The position numbers and the translations under genes are program-made. Positions 10,374 to 20,490 of a DNA stretch of 64,000 nucleotides are shown piece after piece. A model generated the notes under the pieces. That model was not told the DNA's origin and searched no databases. It was given only the letters and a program-made list of their open reading frames with translations. Position 1 is the first letter of the stretch. The number at the start of each line of letters is the position of its first letter. The DNA is taken from the NCBI RefSeq assembly GCF_003671935.1, contig NZ_CP032759.1:372001-436000 (forward strand). The letters are read 5' to 3'. Origin of the DNA: Buchnera aphidicola (Rhopalosiphum maidis). GTDB lineage: Bacteria; Pseudomonadota; Gammaproteobacteria; Enterobacterales; Enterobacteriaceae.

Positions 10374-11570
10374 ATGAAACGATATAATTATCCAATAGTG
10401 AAAACGTTACTTGACACTGATGCGTATAAACTTCATATGCAACAAGCTGTTTTTTATCATTATAGAAATGTAAATGTGGTTGCAGAATTCATTTGTAGAG
10501 GTCCTAATACCTTAGGTCGCTATTCTAATATTTTATTAGATCAAATCAATATGATGTCTTCTTTATCTCTTAGTCATGAAGAATACCTCTATATGACCAC
10601 TTTTCCATTTTTTAAAAGAGAATATTTACATTGGTTAAAAAAATTTCGTTATAATATTACACAAGTTAAAGTTAAAAATTATCATGGTCGATTACATATT
10701 CGTATAAGTGGATTGTGGAAAGAAGTAATTTTATGGGAAGTTCCTATTTTATCATTAATTAGTGAAATTTTTCATAAACATTGTTATCCAGATATTACTT
10801 CAAATATTGCAGTAAAGTATTTAGATAAAAAATTAACAAAATTTTTTAAAAAAAATAAGAATTTAGATTTATCTCGTTTAAAAATTGTAGATTTTGGAAC
10901 AAGAAGACGATTTTCTTATGACGTACAATATTCAATTGTTAAAAGATTAAAAGATAAATTTCCTTTTTTAATTGGTTCGAGTAATTACCATATATCACGT
11001 ATTTTAAAACTACTACCAGTAGGAACTCAAGCACATGAGTGGTTTCAAGCGCATCAACAAATTAGTTCTAATCTAAGAAATAGTCAAATATTGGCATTAG
11101 AAACATGGTTGCATCAATATAATCAACATTTAGGTATTGCTCTTACAGATTGTATTACAATGGATTCATTTTTACGTGATTTTAATTTATTTTTTTCAAA
11201 ATCTTATCAAGGTATTAGGCATGATTCAGGGGATCCAGTAAAATGGGGCGAGAAAGCGCTTAAACATTATGAGCGTTTAGGAATTGATCCTACTACTAAA
11301 ACATTATTATTTTCAGATAATTTAAATTTTAAAAAAATTATATCTCTTTATAAAAAATTTAATAATAGAATAAATATTATATTTGGTATTGGAACAAAAT
11401 TAACCTGTGATATTCCAAATGTCAAACCACTAAATATAGTAATTAAACTTGTTAAATGTAATGGTAAACCAGTTGCCAAACTATCTGATAGTCCTGGTAA
11501 AACTTTTTGTTTAGATAGAGAATTTATTAAATCTTTATGTAAAGCGTTTGATTTATCATTGATATTTTAA
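10374..11570 (+). CDS. pncB: Nicotinate phosphoribosyltransferase
   Basis: Preiss-Handler NAD salvage enzyme that makes nicotinate mononucleotide from nicotinate and PRPP using [18 protein letters not shown] at the N-terminus, FGTRRRFS, the histidine-containing [13 protein letters not shown] region and RHDSGDP are conserved. Length is 398 residues against 400 in E. coli. No convincing Shine-Dalgarno precedes the ATG. It is followed by asnS and the porin gene in the E. coli order pncB-asnS-ompF. It implies reliance on supplied nicotinate. Confidence 0.96.
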   Translation: MKRYNYPIVKTLLDTDAYKLHMQQAVFYHYRNVNVVAEFICRGPNTLGRYSNILLDQINMMSSLSLSHEEYLYMTTFPFFKREYLHWLKKFRYNITQVKVKNYHGRLHIRISGLWKEVILWEVPILSLISEIFHKHCYPDITSNIAVKYLDKKLTKFFKKNKNLDLSRLKIVDFGTRRRFSYDVQYSIVKRLKDKFPFLIGSSNYHISRILKLLPVGTQAHEWFQAHQQISSNLRNSQILALETWLHQYNQHLGIALTDCITMDSFLRDFNLFFSKSYQGIRHDSGDPVKWGEKALKHYERLGIDPTTKTLLFSDNLNFKKIISLYKKFNNRINIIFGIGTKLTCDIPNVKPLNIVIKLVKCNGKPVAKLSDSPGKTFCLDREFIKSLCKAFDLSLIF

Positions 11571-11640
11571 TTCAAAACTAGTCATCTTAATTAATTTTAT
11601 TTCGATAGACTGTTTAAAAAGAAGATATAAGGAAAAAATT

Positions 11641-13041
11641 ATGAGTACAATATCAATATCGAAAATCTATAAAGATGATATTATAGTAAATACTTCTATT
11701 ACTGTCTCTGGATGGGTTCGAAGTCGTAGAAGTTCAAAATCTGGTTTTTCCTTTATTACAATGTATGATGGTTCATGTTTTGATTGTATACAAATTATTG
11801 CCAATAAAAATCTATCTAATTATTATACAGATATATTGCATTTAACTATAGGTTGTTCTATAACAATAACTGGAGTTCTTGTTTTATCTATTGGAGAACA
11901 ACAAAAATACGAAATAAAAGCGACAGAAATTCAGGTATTAGGATGGATTCAAAACCCAGATACTTATCCAATATCTGCTAAAAAACATACTTTAGAATAC
12001 TTAAGAGAAGTAGCACATTTACGTTCTAGAACAAATTTAATTGGAGCAATAGTAAGAATAAGAAATCATGTATTTCAATCATTACACAAATTTTTACATA
12101 AAAAAGGTTATTATTGGATTCCTACACCTATTATTACTGGTCTTAATACAGAAGGAGCAGGAGAAATGTTTCGCGTTTCAACGATGGATTTAAAAAACAT
12201 TCCTAAGAAAATAAATGGTTCCGTTGATTTTAAAAAAGATTTTTTTGGAAAAGAATCTTTTTTAACTGTTTCGGGACAACTTAATTTAGAAACATATGCC
12301 TGTTCTTTATCAAAAGTATATACTTTTGGTCCTACATTTCGAGCTGAAAATTCTAATACCAGTCGTCATCTAGCAGAATTTTGGATGTTAGAAGTCGAAT
12401 CTTCTTTTTGCAATTTAGATGAAATTGCAACGTTTTCTGAATCTATTTTGAAATATATTTGTAAATCTATTTTAAAATATTGTATGAAAGATATTAAATT
12501 TCTTAAAAAGTATATTGATAATGATATAATTAATCGTCTAAAAAAATTTTTGTTAGTAGATTTTGTACGCATAGAGTATAAAGACGCTATAGATATTTTA
12601 TTAAATTCTAAAAATAAATTTGAGAATGTTGTTTCTTTCGGAATGGATCTTAATACTGAGCATGAGAGATTTCTTGTAGAAAAATATTTTAAAGTACCTG
12701 TAGTAATCATGAATTATCCCAAAGAGTTGAAAGCATTTTATATGAGATTAAATGACGATAAAAAAACAGTTGCCGCAATGGATTTATTAGTTCCAGGTGT
12801 TGGAGAATTAATAGGTGGTTCTCAACGTGAAGAACGTATTGCGATGTTAGATTTACGTTTATCAGAATTAGGTTTAAAAAAAGAAGATTATTGGTGGTAT
12901 CGAGATCTTCGTCGTTATGGTACTGTTCATCATTCAGGATTTGGCATGGGTTTTGAGCGCTTAATTTCTTACATTACTGGAATAGCAAATATACGAGATA
13001 TAATTCCATTTCCACGTACTGTTAAAAACGCTAATTTTTAA
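11641..13041 (+). CDS. asnS: Asparaginyl-tRNA synthetase
   Basis: Class IIb aminoacyl-tRNA synthetase charging tRNA-Asn. An N-terminal OB-fold anticodon-binding domain is followed by the catalytic core with motif 2 ([17 protein letters not shown]) and motif 3 ([10 protein letters not shown]). Length is 466 residues, the same as E. coli. A good AAGGA Shine-Dalgarno lies 6 to 7 bases before ATG 11641. It is 70 bases downstream of pncB. Confidence 0.97.
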   Translation: MSTISISKIYKDDIIVNTSITVSGWVRSRRSSKSGFSFITMYDGSCFDCIQIIANKNLSNYYTDILHLTIGCSITITGVLVLSIGEQQKYEIKATEIQVLGWIQNPDTYPISAKKHTLEYLREVAHLRSRTNLIGAIVRIRNHVFQSLHKFLHKKGYYWIPTPIITGLNTEGAGEMFRVSTMDLKNIPKKINGSVDFKKDFFGKESFLTVSGQLNLETYACSLSKVYTFGPTFRAENSNTSRHLAEFWMLEVESSFCNLDEIATFSESILKYICKSILKYCMKDIKFLKKYIDNDIINRLKKFLLVDFVRIEYKDAIDILLNSKNKFENVVSFGMDLNTEHERFLVEKYFKVPVVIMNYPKELKAFYMRLNDDKKTVAAMDLLVPGVGELIGGSQREERIAMLDLRLSELGLKKEDYWWYRDLRRYGTVHHSGFGMGFERLISYITGIANIRDIIPFPRTVKNANF

Positions 13042-13170
13042 GCATTTTTTCCATATAAAATTATTTATTATTTTAATAGCATTTTATCGATTCAAAATTT
13101 ATAAAAATACAATAATTATTTAAATCTTTTTAATTTAAACTATATTTACTAAAAAGGTAATATAAAAATT

Positions 13171-14277
13171 ATGAAAAATCATAAATCTTTAGCAATTTTA
13201 ATACCAATGCTCTTTGCTAGCACTAGTTCAGTAAATGCTATAGAAATTTTTAATAAAAATGGTAACAAATTAGAATTATATGGTAGCATAAATCCTAATC
13301 ATAATTTTTCTAATAAATTTTTATCTACTGAAATTGTTTCTAAAGAAGATAATACTAATGCTGTTTTAGGATTATCAGGAAAAATAAACATTACTGATAA
13401 ACTATCTAGTTATGCTAAAATCGAATATAAAACCGATCTTTTTATGCCTGAAGATTTAATGGACAAACAACAACCTAACACTGTACGTTTAGGATATGCT
13501 GGTTTAAAATATGGTAATTTAGGATCAATAGATTATGGTCGTAATTATGGTGTAATTCATGATGCACAATCACTAACAAATCACATTCCATACATTAATA
13601 ATAACAGTGTTTTTGCATACAATGACAATTATATGGTAGGCAGAAATAATAGCCTACTAACTTATAGAAATAATAATATTTTTGGTTTAGTAGATGGCGT
13701 TAGTTTTGCTTTACAATATCAAGATGCAATTAAAAATAGAATTTCAGACCAGCAAAATAGTGTTGGTTGGGGAGCATCATTAAAATATGAAAGCGATTCG
13801 GGATTGACTGCTGTAGGTTCTTGTTTTACATCTGAAAGACCAATTTCTGATCAAAATAAAATAGATTTAAAAAGTAAATCTGTAGATTCATATGGATTAG
13901 GTTTTAAATATGATGCTAATAATGTATATATTGCCGCTTTTTATGGTGCTGCACGTAATTTAACACCATATCATATGCACAGCGATCGCTTTATTAACGA
14001 AACACAAAATATTGAAGCAATTGCAGAATATAGTTTTGACTCTGGGTTTCATCCGTCTTTAAGCTATTTAGATTCTAAAGGACAAAATTCAAATACTCCA
14101 AAAAGTGAATTAGATTTAGCAAAACAAATCAATATTTCTACTCGTTATGAATTTAATAAAAATGTTTCAACATACATGAATTATAAGATTAATTTATTAA
14201 AAGAAAACGACTTTATTAAAGATAATAAAATTCCTACAGATAATATTATTGGCGCTGGAGTAGTGTATCAATTTTAA
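13171..14277 (+). CDS. ompF: OmpF-type general porin
   Basis: Trimeric outer-membrane beta-barrel porin for small hydrophilic solutes. A 23-residue signal peptide ends SSVNA, followed by IEIFNKNGNKLELYG as in enteric porins. The barrel segments RLGYAGLKYGNLGSIDYGRNYG and YRNNNIFGLVDGVSFALQYQ are recognisable, and the protein ends GAGVVYQF with the terminal Phe needed for outer-membrane insertion. Length is 368 residues, near E. coli OmpF. The constriction loop L3, PEFGGD in E. coli, reads PYINNNSVFAYND, so pore selectivity may differ; the downstream barrel Arg in MVGRN is kept. It follows asnS as in E. coli. Whether it is strictly OmpF or OmpC by descent cannot be told here. Confidence 0.92.
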   Translation: MKNHKSLAILIPMLFASTSSVNAIEIFNKNGNKLELYGSINPNHNFSNKFLSTEIVSKEDNTNAVLGLSGKINITDKLSSYAKIEYKTDLFMPEDLMDKQQPNTVRLGYAGLKYGNLGSIDYGRNYGVIHDAQSLTNHIPYINNNSVFAYNDNYMVGRNNSLLTYRNNNIFGLVDGVSFALQYQDAIKNRISDQQNSVGWGASLKYESDSGLTAVGSCFTSERPISDQNKIDLKSKSVDSYGLGFKYDANNVYIAAFYGAARNLTPYHMHSDRFINETQNIEAIAEYSFDSGFHPSLSYLDSKGQNSNTPKSELDLAKQINISTRYEFNKNVSTYMNYKINLLKENDFIKDNKIPTDNIIGAGVVYQF

Positions 14278-14332
14278 TATAGTTTTTTATGTTTTATAAA
14301 ATTTTTTAAAGTTTAATTATTAACAATAAAAG

Positions 14333-14411
14333 CTTTCTACTGATTTATAAAAAATAAAAAAATTGATTTTCAGATTAGTAAAAATTTTATTTTTTATTTT
14401 TTAGTAGAAAG
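14333..14411. terminator. Large inverted repeat between convergent porin gene and lpoB
   Basis: CTTTCTACT at 14333-14341 is exactly complementary to AGTAGAAAG at 14403-14411. The A-rich and T-rich sequence just inside (AAAAAATAAAAAAATT and AATTTTATTTTTTATTTTTT) can extend the stem imperfectly. It lies between two converging genes and is likely a bidirectional transcription end, although the spacing is larger than in a compact intrinsic terminator. Confidence 0.45.
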
Positions 14412-14448
14412 TAAATTTTTCTGTAAAATCAAACTAATTTAATTTTTT

Positions 14449-14976
14449 TTAATAAAATTTTTGCATTTTATAAAATATAATTTCTCCTGTTTTTACAAGT
14501 ATCAATTGAATTTTTAATAAAAAAGGTTTATTTTCACCAATAATAGAAGTATCAAGGTAATATGTAGCATTGTTATTACGAGAAATTACAATGGCTTCAT
14601 TCATACTTAATGAATTATTATCTTTAGATAATCCTAATTTTTCTTTTGTTTTGTTAATAGATTCTGTATCAATAATATGTATTTTTTTTTCGTTCATAGA
14701 AATAATTTTTTTAACAATATTAATTAATTTTTTATTTTCCAAAAAAATATTGCTTTTTTTTTCTACTAAATTAATATATAGCGATATTTTTTTAGAAAAA
14801 AATATATTCTTATTATTTATAATTTCTAAAATAATATTTTTAACAGTATCTTCAAAATTTAAAAAAATAATTTGTTTTCTTTCTAAGAAAAAGTTGTTTT
14901 TTTTTATATTTTTAAAAAAAGAACAACTATTTGTAAAAAATAAAAAAAAAGTTAAAAGTAATAGAATTTTGTTCAA
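14449..14976 (-). CDS. lpoB: Outer-membrane lipoprotein LpoB, activator of PBP1b
   Basis: Outer-membrane lipoprotein that in E. coli reaches through the peptidoglycan to stimulate the synthase PBP1b (MrcB). The C-terminal half matches LpoB well (KEKLGLSKDNNSLSMNEAI, then LKIQLILVKTGEIIF). The signal peptide ends in a lipobox-like TNSC with Cys18. The start is TTG at 14976: an in-frame stop lies just upstream, AAGG is 7 bases before it, and no ATG precedes the signal sequence. At 175 residues it is shorter than E. coli (213), because the Pro-rich linker after the lipid anchor is replaced by a short Lys/Asn/Phe segment. In E. coli the gene also lies near hinT. Confidence 0.88.
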   Translation of the reverse strand: MNKILLLLTFFLFFTNSCSFFKNIKKNNFFLERKQIIFLNFEDTVKNIILEIINNKNIFFSKKISLYINLVEKKSNIFLENKKLINIVKKIISMNEKKIHIIDTESINKTKEKLGLSKDNNSLSMNEAIVISRNNNATYYLDTSIIGENKPFLLKIQLILVKTGEIIFYKMQKFY

Positions 14977-15013
14977 TTTTTAACCTTAAAATTTTTAAAA
15001 ACATCAAATATGT

Positions 15014-15361
15014 TTAATATAGTGCTTTTAGTTTTTCACCTCCTAGTAAATGCATGTGAAGATAGTTTATTTCTTGTCCACCATTTTTATTACAATTGAT
15101 AATTATTTTATATCCATCTTTGCTAATTTTTTTATCTTTAGCGATTTTAACAGCAATATAGAACATGTGCGCAAAAATATTTTTGTTTTTTTTATTAATA
15201 TTATTTGATGTTTCTATAAAAGTATTAGGTATAATTAATATATGTATCGGAGCTTTCGGTGCTATATCTTCGAAAGCAGTTACTATTTTATCTTGATAAA
15301 GAATTTTTGTTGATGTTTCTTTTTTTATGATTTTTGTAAAGATTAAGTGTTTATTTTTCAT
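15014..15361 (-). CDS. hinT: HIT-family purine nucleoside phosphoramidase HinT
   Basis: Small dimeric HIT-fold hydrolase of adenosine phosphoramidates, cytoplasmic. Fold motifs are conserved ([40 protein letters not shown]). The histidine triad HxHxHxx reads YLHMHLL: the first His is Tyr100 (codon TAT), while the central catalytic His102 and third His104 remain. Length is 115 residues, close to E. coli. It lies 80 bases downstream of ptsG on the same strand, with a GC-richer hairpin in between. Activity may be altered by the missing His. Confidence 0.93.
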   Translation of the reverse strand: MKNKHLIFTKIIKKETSTKILYQDKIVTAFEDIAPKAPIHILIIPNTFIETSNNINKKNKNIFAHMFYIAVKIAKDKKISKDGYKIIINCNKNGGQEINYLHMHLLGGEKLKALY

Positions 15362-15410
15362 GAAATGTTCTTTTTTATAATTTTAACTGATATAAAAACT
15401 TTAAATACCA

Positions 15411-15440
15411 GGGCGAGTGGAATTTTTACTCACCCTTTTT
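15411..15440 (+). terminator. Hairpin just after ptsG, T-run on the plus strand
   Basis: GGGCGAGT (15411-15418) pairs with ACTCACCC (15428-15435) with one G-T pair, followed on the plus strand by TTTTT. It starts 6 bases beyond the ptsG stop codon. Read in the ptsG direction it has an A-run before it but no T-run directly after. It may mark the ptsG mRNA end, stabilise it, or terminate transcription running antisense into ptsG. Confidence 0.5.
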
Positions 15441-15441
15441 A

Positions 15442-16875
15442 TTATGTATTATTCATATACTCATCCATTTCTGTTTTTATATTTTCTGATCTAGTGCCAA
15501 AAACAGCTTGTACTCCAGATCCTGAAATAACTACACCTGCAGCCCCAAGGTTTTTTAGACTATCTTGATTGACTTTTGATATTTCTAAAACTGTAATTCG
15601 TAATCTAGTAATACATGCATCTAAATGCTTAATATTACTTTTTCCACCTAATGCTTTAACAATATATGGCGCTATTTCTATATTGTTTTTAAAAAACATA
15701 GCTTTTTTGTTGTCTTCACGTCCAGGTGTTTTTAAATTAAATGTAGTTATTAAAAAATAAAATATACTATAGTATAAAAGGCCATAGCAGATACCAATAA
15801 CTGGAAAGAGTAATATTTGATTACTATGTCCGCTCAATACTATGAAATCTATAAATCCATGAGAAAAACTAGTTCCAGCCCGCATATTTAAAAAAATACA
15901 TAATGGAAAAGACAACCCTGCTAAAATAGCATGGACAACATATAATATTGGAGCAACTAATATAAAAGAAAATTCAATGGGTTCAGTAATTCCTGTTAAA
16001 AAAGCTGTTAAAGCTGCAGAAATCATAATACTTCCTATTTTAGCTCTATTTTCTTTTTTAGCTGTATGCCAAATTGCTAAAGCTGCTCCTGGAAGTCCAT
16101 ACATTTTAAAGATAAACCCACCTGATAAATTTCCTGCTGTTGAATCACCTGCCATATATCTTGCAATATCTCCATGAAAAACTTGTCCTACAGAATTTTT
16201 GTATTCTCCAATTTGCATTTGGAATGGAACGTTCCATATATGATGTAGACCAAATGGTACTAATGCTCTTTCTACTAAACCATACAGAGAAAAAGCAATA
16301 ATAGGATTTTGATAAGCAGCCCATTCAGAAAAAAGTTGAATTTTATTACCAATAGTAGGCCAAATAAGGGATAGGATTAATCCTACAAATATTGCGCATA
16401 ATCCTGAAATAATAGGAACAAATCTTTTTCCAGCGAAAAAACCTAAATATTCAGGTAATTGAATTCTATAAAATTTATTAAACATATACGCTGAAATTGC
16501 TCCTGCTACGATTCCTCCTAATATGCCAATATCAGAAAAATTTTTGTTTTTTATTGTATCAACATCTGTATTTAATACAGTTGGTTCAACTGCAGATAGT
16601 GTTTGAATTAATATGCTATAAGCAACAACAGCCGCCAATGCTGCAACACCATCATTATTACTAAATCCAAGAGCTACACCAATTGCAAAAATTAATGGCA
16701 TATTGGAAAAAACAGAACCTCCTGTTTGTGCCATAATTTGAGAAATAGTCTCTGGTATAAAACTAAAATGAGCTGATCCTATTCCAAGGAGTATTCCTGC
16801 AATAGGAAGTACTGAAACGGGTAACATCAGTGATTTACCAACCTTCTGAAGGCTTGCAAATACATTTTTAAACAT
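15442..16875 (-). CDS. ptsG: Glucose-specific PTS permease EIICB (PtsG)
   Basis: Inner-membrane phosphotransferase permease that imports glucose and phosphorylates it to glucose 6-phosphate. The N-terminal EIIC domain of about 390 residues has around ten hydrophobic segments and the ITEPIEFSF glucose-family motif. A C-terminal EIIB domain carries the phosphorylated Cys in [12 protein letters not shown]. Length is 477 residues, the same as E. coli. An AGGAG Shine-Dalgarno at 16885-16889 precedes ATG 16875. Only 35 bases separate it from ycfH upstream, so it may be read from that transcript. It feeds zwf and pykA, also in this window. Confidence 0.97.
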   Translation of the reverse strand: MFKNVFASLQKVGKSLMLPVSVLPIAGILLGIGSAHFSFIPETISQIMAQTGGSVFSNMPLIFAIGVALGFSNNDGVAALAAVVAYSILIQTLSAVEPTVLNTDVDTIKNKNFSDIGILGGIVAGAISAYMFNKFYRIQLPEYLGFFAGKRFVPIISGLCAIFVGLILSLIWPTIGNKIQLFSEWAAYQNPIIAFSLYGLVERALVPFGLHHIWNVPFQMQIGEYKNSVGQVFHGDIARYMAGDSTAGNLSGGFIFKMYGLPGAALAIWHTAKKENRAKIGSIMISAALTAFLTGITEPIEFSFILVAPILYVVHAILAGLSFPLCIFLNMRAGTSFSHGFIDFIVLSGHSNQILLFPVIGICYGLLYYSIFYFLITTFNLKTPGREDNKKAMFFKNNIEIAPYIVKALGGKSNIKHLDACITRLRITVLEISKVNQDSLKNLGAAGVVISGSGVQAVFGTRSENIKTEMDEYMNNT

Positions 16876-16910
16876 ATTAAAAAACTCCTAAGTATATATA
16901 AAATATCAAA

Positions 16911-17711
16911 TTAATTAAATAATATATTTTTTTTTAAATTTAAATTAAATAATGTAAAAAAATTATTTGTAGTAATTTTGGCTAATTCTTCTAAACTTAT
17001 TTCTTTTATAAAAGCAACTTTTTTTGCTATAGAAAGTAAATATGCTGGTTGATTTTCTTTCCCTCTATATGGTGTAGGTGACAAATATGGTGAATCTGTT
17101 TCTATTAATAATTTTTTTAATGGTATTTTTTTTAGTGTATTACGTAATTCAATCGATTTTTTAAAAGTAATTATTCCAGAAAAAGAAATGTAAAATCCCA
17201 TGTCTAGTAGTTGAAATGCTGATTTTTCATTTTCAGTAAATGAATGTAAAATTCCACCACATTTTTCTGCGTTTTCTTCCCTTAATATTTTTATTGTATC
17301 TTTTATAGCATTTCGACTATGTACTATAATTGGTTTATTTAATTCTATTGCAATTCTAATATGTTCTCGAAAAAATTCTTGTTGTAGATTTTTTGTTTCA
17401 GATGAGTAGTAATAATCTAGACCTGTTTCTCCCAATGCTAAAACACGTTTAGAATTAGATAACTTTTTTAATTCATTCAAATTTTTTATTTCTTTTTGGC
17501 AAAATAATGGATGAATCCCACAAGAATAAAAGATAGAACTATATTTATCTAATAATTTTTTTATTTTATAAAAATTATCTATAGAAGTTGCTACTGTCAA
17601 AAATTTTTTTACATGATTTTCGTATGCTTTTTTTAATATTTTTTCGATATTTTCATGCAATGAATTATGATTTAGTTGATCAATATGGCAGTGAGAATCA
17701 ATTAATAACAT
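16911..17711 (-). CDS. ycfH: TatD-family metal-dependent hydrolase YcfH
   Basis: TIM-barrel metallohydrolase of the TatD DNase family. Metal-binding motifs are all present: DSHCHID at the start, [10 protein letters not shown] in the middle, HSR and HSFTE His residues, and ETDSPYLSP near the C-terminus. Length is 266 residues, matching YcfH. It lies 35 bases downstream of holB, in the E. coli order tmk-holB-ycfH-ptsG. The natural substrate is not established; a 3'-5' exonuclease role is known for relatives. Confidence 0.92.
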   Translation of the reverse strand: MLLIDSHCHIDQLNHNSLHENIEKILKKAYENHVKKFLTVATSIDNFYKIKKLLDKYSSIFYSCGIHPLFCQKEIKNLNELKKLSNSKRVLALGETGLDYYYSSETKNLQQEFFREHIRIAIELNKPIIVHSRNAIKDTIKILREENAEKCGGILHSFTENEKSAFQLLDMGFYISFSGIITFKKSIELRNTLKKIPLKKLLIETDSPYLSPTPYRGKENQPAYLLSIAKKVAFIKEISLEELAKITTNNFFTLFNLNLKKNILFN

Positions 17712-17746
17712 AATTTTATCTCTTTCATTTAAAAAAAATATGAAAT

Positions 17747-18736
17747 TTAAGGTTTAATAAAAAAGTGTAAAATTTTTTCCCATACAAGCAATTGTTCTAG
17801 TAGTAATAATTCATTATTAATACTAGATATACTTGATAAAATATATCGACATTTTATCCAATTTTTAATACTTTTATTTAAAATAATATTATTATATTTT
17901 TCAGAAAAAAAATTAATTAGTTTTAGTTGGTCACAGTTAGTCAATTTTTTCCTTTCATTGAAATTTATTTTTATAGCATCAAATAACAATAGACATATCC
18001 AATCTATTTTAATTATAGTATTGTTTTTACATAAGATGGGTAATATTTTTAGTAGATTTTTACTTTCAATGGAATTTGACAAAGATGTGTATAAGTTTTT
18101 TCTTTCTTCCCATAGTTCTCCCTCAATAAATTTTTTAGCATGCATAGGAGAACCTTGATTAATGCGTAGTGAAGTTAAATTTGATATATCATTTCTTTTA
18201 TTTTCATTTTTTAGCCAATTTAAGCTCTCTTTTTCTATGGGGGGTGATAATCTATATAAAAAACAACGACTTTTTAATGTGTAATTTAATTTTAAATAGT
18301 TGTAATCTATAAGAAAAAACCAATTTTTTTCCGGTGGTTCTTCTAATGTTTTTAATAATGCATTTACTGCTGATTCTGTTAATTTATGAATATTTGGTAA
18401 AAAAATGATTTTATTATTTCCTTGTTGTGCACGTTTAAATATTTTTTCATTAATGATTCGAATAGAATCAACATCAAAGGTATTATTTTTTTCATTAATT
18501 ATAGTATGCCAATCTGGATGATTTTTTGCAGACATTAGTTTGCACCCATGGCAATTATTACAAAATTTTATTCCTATTGGTTTTAAGCATAATAACCATT
18601 TACTAATAAACCAAATTAGTTTGAAAGCTCCTATTCCTTTTTGGGTTTGTATTAAAATGGCATGATGTGCTTTTTTTCTTTGATGCAGTTCAATAATATT
18701 TTTATATGGTTTTAGTAACCAAGGATACAATTTCAT
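17747..18736 (-). CDS. holB: DNA polymerase III delta-prime subunit
   Basis: Stator subunit of the clamp loader that puts the beta clamp on DNA. The N-terminal AAA+ fold has a degenerate P-loop (TQKGIGAF), as expected for delta-prime, and a four-Cys zinc module (CNNCHGCK plus the upstream Cys). The SRC motif (LKSRCFLY) used as the arginine finger is present, as is [10 protein letters not shown]. Length is 329 residues. Its ATG overlaps the tmk stop codon as ATGA, suggesting translational coupling. Confidence 0.93.
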   Translation of the reverse strand: MKLYPWLLKPYKNIIELHQRKKAHHAILIQTQKGIGAFKLIWFISKWLLCLKPIGIKFCNNCHGCKLMSAKNHPDWHTIINEKNNTFDVDSIRIINEKIFKRAQQGNNKIIFLPNIHKLTESAVNALLKTLEEPPEKNWFFLIDYNYLKLNYTLKSRCFLYRLSPPIEKESLNWLKNENKRNDISNLTSLRINQGSPMHAKKFIEGELWEERKNLYTSLSNSIESKNLLKILPILCKNNTIIKIDWICLLLFDAIKINFNERKKLTNCDQLKLINFFSEKYNNIILNKSIKNWIKCRYILSSISSINNELLLLEQLLVWEKILHFFIKP

Positions 18737-19371
18737 ATAACTTTTTTTTCAAGCCATTTTAAAAGTTGGCTTTTTATATTTTGAGTAACAATTTGAATGT
18801 TTAAATTAGCGTTTATTTTTATTATTTTTTTGTCTAATTCTATATTTTTTAGGTAAGTATCTCTTGTTTTTTTAAAAAAGTTTAAAGAGCGATGTTCTAT
18901 TCTATCTAATTTATTTCGTTTTAAAGCTCTTTTTAAACCAATTTCAGGATAAACGTCTAAATAAATAGTTAGATCAGGAATAAAATCTTTTAAAAATAGA
19001 TATTTTAGCTGATTAATTTTTTTCTTTTTTATACCCAACCCGCCTCCTTGATAGGCTATAGAAGATAAATCATGACGATCTGAAATAACCCAAATACCCT
19101 TTCGCAAGGCTGGTTGTATTATTTTTTTAACTAATTGTATTCTTGCAGCATACATCAGTAACAATTCTGTTTCTTTTACAAAATCTTCAATATGAAAATT
19201 ATTTTTTATTAGTTTTCTTATTTTTTCTGCAATAGGTGTACTTCCAGGTTGACGTACTAATATAACATTTTTTATGTTATATTCTTTTAAAGTACGTTGA
19301 ATACAAATGCAAGCATTTGTTTTTCCAGCACCTTCTAATCCTTCAATTACAATAAATTTACTTTTGATCAT
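18733..19371 (-). CDS. tmk: Thymidylate kinase
   Basis: Phosphorylates dTMP to dTDP. P-loop GLEGAGKTNA at the N-terminus, the DRHDLSSIAYQGGG motif that positions the thymidine base, and the LID-region arginines are present. Length is 212 residues (E. coli 213). It overlaps holB by four bases. In E. coli fabF, pabC and mltG separate acpP from tmk; here only 70 bases remain with no trace of them. It is the intact nucleotide kinase of this window, in contrast to the broken cmk. Confidence 0.96.
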   Translation of the reverse strand: MIKSKFIVIEGLEGAGKTNACICIQRTLKEYNIKNVILVRQPGSTPIAEKIRKLIKNNFHIEDFVKETELLLMYAARIQLVKKIIQPALRKGIWVISDRHDLSSIAYQGGGLGIKKKKINQLKYLFLKDFIPDLTIYLDVYPEIGLKRALKRNKLDRIEHRSLNFFKKTRDTYLKNIELDKKIIKINANLNIQIVTQNIKSQLLKWLEKKVI

Positions 19372-19441
19372 TATTTTTAATTTATTTACATATGATTCGA
19401 ATTGTACACTTCAGAAATGAATATTAAATATATAATAAAAT

Positions 19442-19681
19442 TTATTTTTTATTTTGATTACTAATATAATTAATAGATTTTTGTACGGTATTAAGTTTTT
19501 CCGCATCTTCATCTGATATTTCAACATTAAATTCTTCTTCTAGAGCCATGATTAATTCTACTATATCTAGTGAATCAGCACCAAGATCATCTAAAAAAGA
19601 TGCATTATTAAGTATTTTTTCTATTTTTATATCAAGTATATTTGAAATTATTTTTTTTATTTTTTTTTCAATACTATTCAT
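19442..19681 (-). CDS. acpP: Acyl carrier protein
   Basis: Carries growing acyl chains on a phosphopantetheine attached to the Ser of the DSL motif, seen here as [19 protein letters not shown]. Starting at ATG 19681 gives 79 residues (E. coli 78) with GAG about 9 bases upstream. An ATG at 19690 would add three residues but leaves no room for a ribosome site. The protein is acidic and four-helical like its family. It lies directly downstream of fabD-fabG. Confidence 0.97.
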   Translation of the reverse strand: MNSIEKKIKKIISNILDIKIEKILNNASFLDDLGADSLDIVELIMALEEEFNVEISDEDAEKLNTVQKSINYISNQNKK

Positions 19682-19755
19682 TTTAAACATCTCATTTTTT
19701 TTAAATTATTTTTATTTTATCATAAAAAAATTGAATTTTTAGATATAGAAAAAAT

Positions 19756-20490
19756 TTATGTCATATACATGCCTCCATTAACATGGAGTGTATGTCCCGT
19801 TATATACGATGCTTTTTCAGAAGAAAGAAATACTACCGCATCAGCTATTTCTTCTGGTTTTCCTATTCTTTTCATAGGAATTTTAGATAAATGTTTTTTA
19901 TATTGAAAAATATTTAAATCTTTTGTAAGATTAGTTTTAATAAAACCTGGTGAAACAATATTAACTGTAATGCCCTTTGATGCAACTTCTAATGCTAGTG
20001 ATTTATGAAATCCAACTAGTCCTGATTTTGAAGCACTATAATTGATTTGACCTTGATTTCCGATATAACCAATTACAGAGCCAATTGTAATAATACGTCC
20101 AAATTTTTTTTTAATCATCGAACGGATAACTGATTTCGACAGATAAAATATTGATGTTAAATTAATTTTTATTACATTTTCCCATTCCTGGTTACTCATG
20201 TAAACTAATAAATTATCTAATTTAGTACCAGCATTATTAATTAGTATATCAATAGAATATTCTTTTTTGTAAATTTCTTTCATTTTTTCTAAAATTGAAT
20301 CACTATCTTTTAAATCTAAAACAAAACCGAATCCATTTTTTTTTAAATATTTATTAATTATTTTAACTCCGTTTACACTTGTAGAAGTTCCGATTACTTG
20401 TATTCCTTTTTGTAATAATTTTATAGCTATTTCTTTACCAATACCTTGATTTGCACCTGTTATTAATGCAGTTTTTTTGTTAATTTTCAT
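19756..20490 (-). CDS. fabG: 3-oxoacyl-ACP reductase FabG
   Basis: NADPH-dependent short-chain dehydrogenase, the first reduction of each fatty-acid elongation cycle. The Rossmann motif TGANQGIGKEIA, NNAG motif and catalytic YSASKSG (Tyr and Lys) are intact. The C-terminal ITGHTLHVNGGMYM is typical. Length is 244 residues, the same as E. coli. Its start overlaps the fabD end by 11 bases, suggesting coupled translation. Confidence 0.96.
   Translation of the reverse strand: MKINKKTALITGANQGIGKEIAIKLLQKGIQVIGTSTSVNGVKIINKYLKKNGFGFVLDLKDSDSILEKMKEIYKKEYSIDILINNAGTKLDNLLVYMSNQEWENVIKINLTSIFYLSKSVIRSMIKKKFGRIITIGSVIGYIGNQGQINYSASKSGLVGFHKSLALEVASKGITVNIVSPGFIKTNLTKDLNIFQYKKHLSKIPMKRIGKPEEIADAVVFLSSEKASYITGHTLHVNGGMYMT

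Noticed and set aside
14570..14983. 137-residue plus-strand frame opposite lpoB
   Set aside because: Antisense of lpoB; the minus-strand reading matches LpoB along its C-terminal half.
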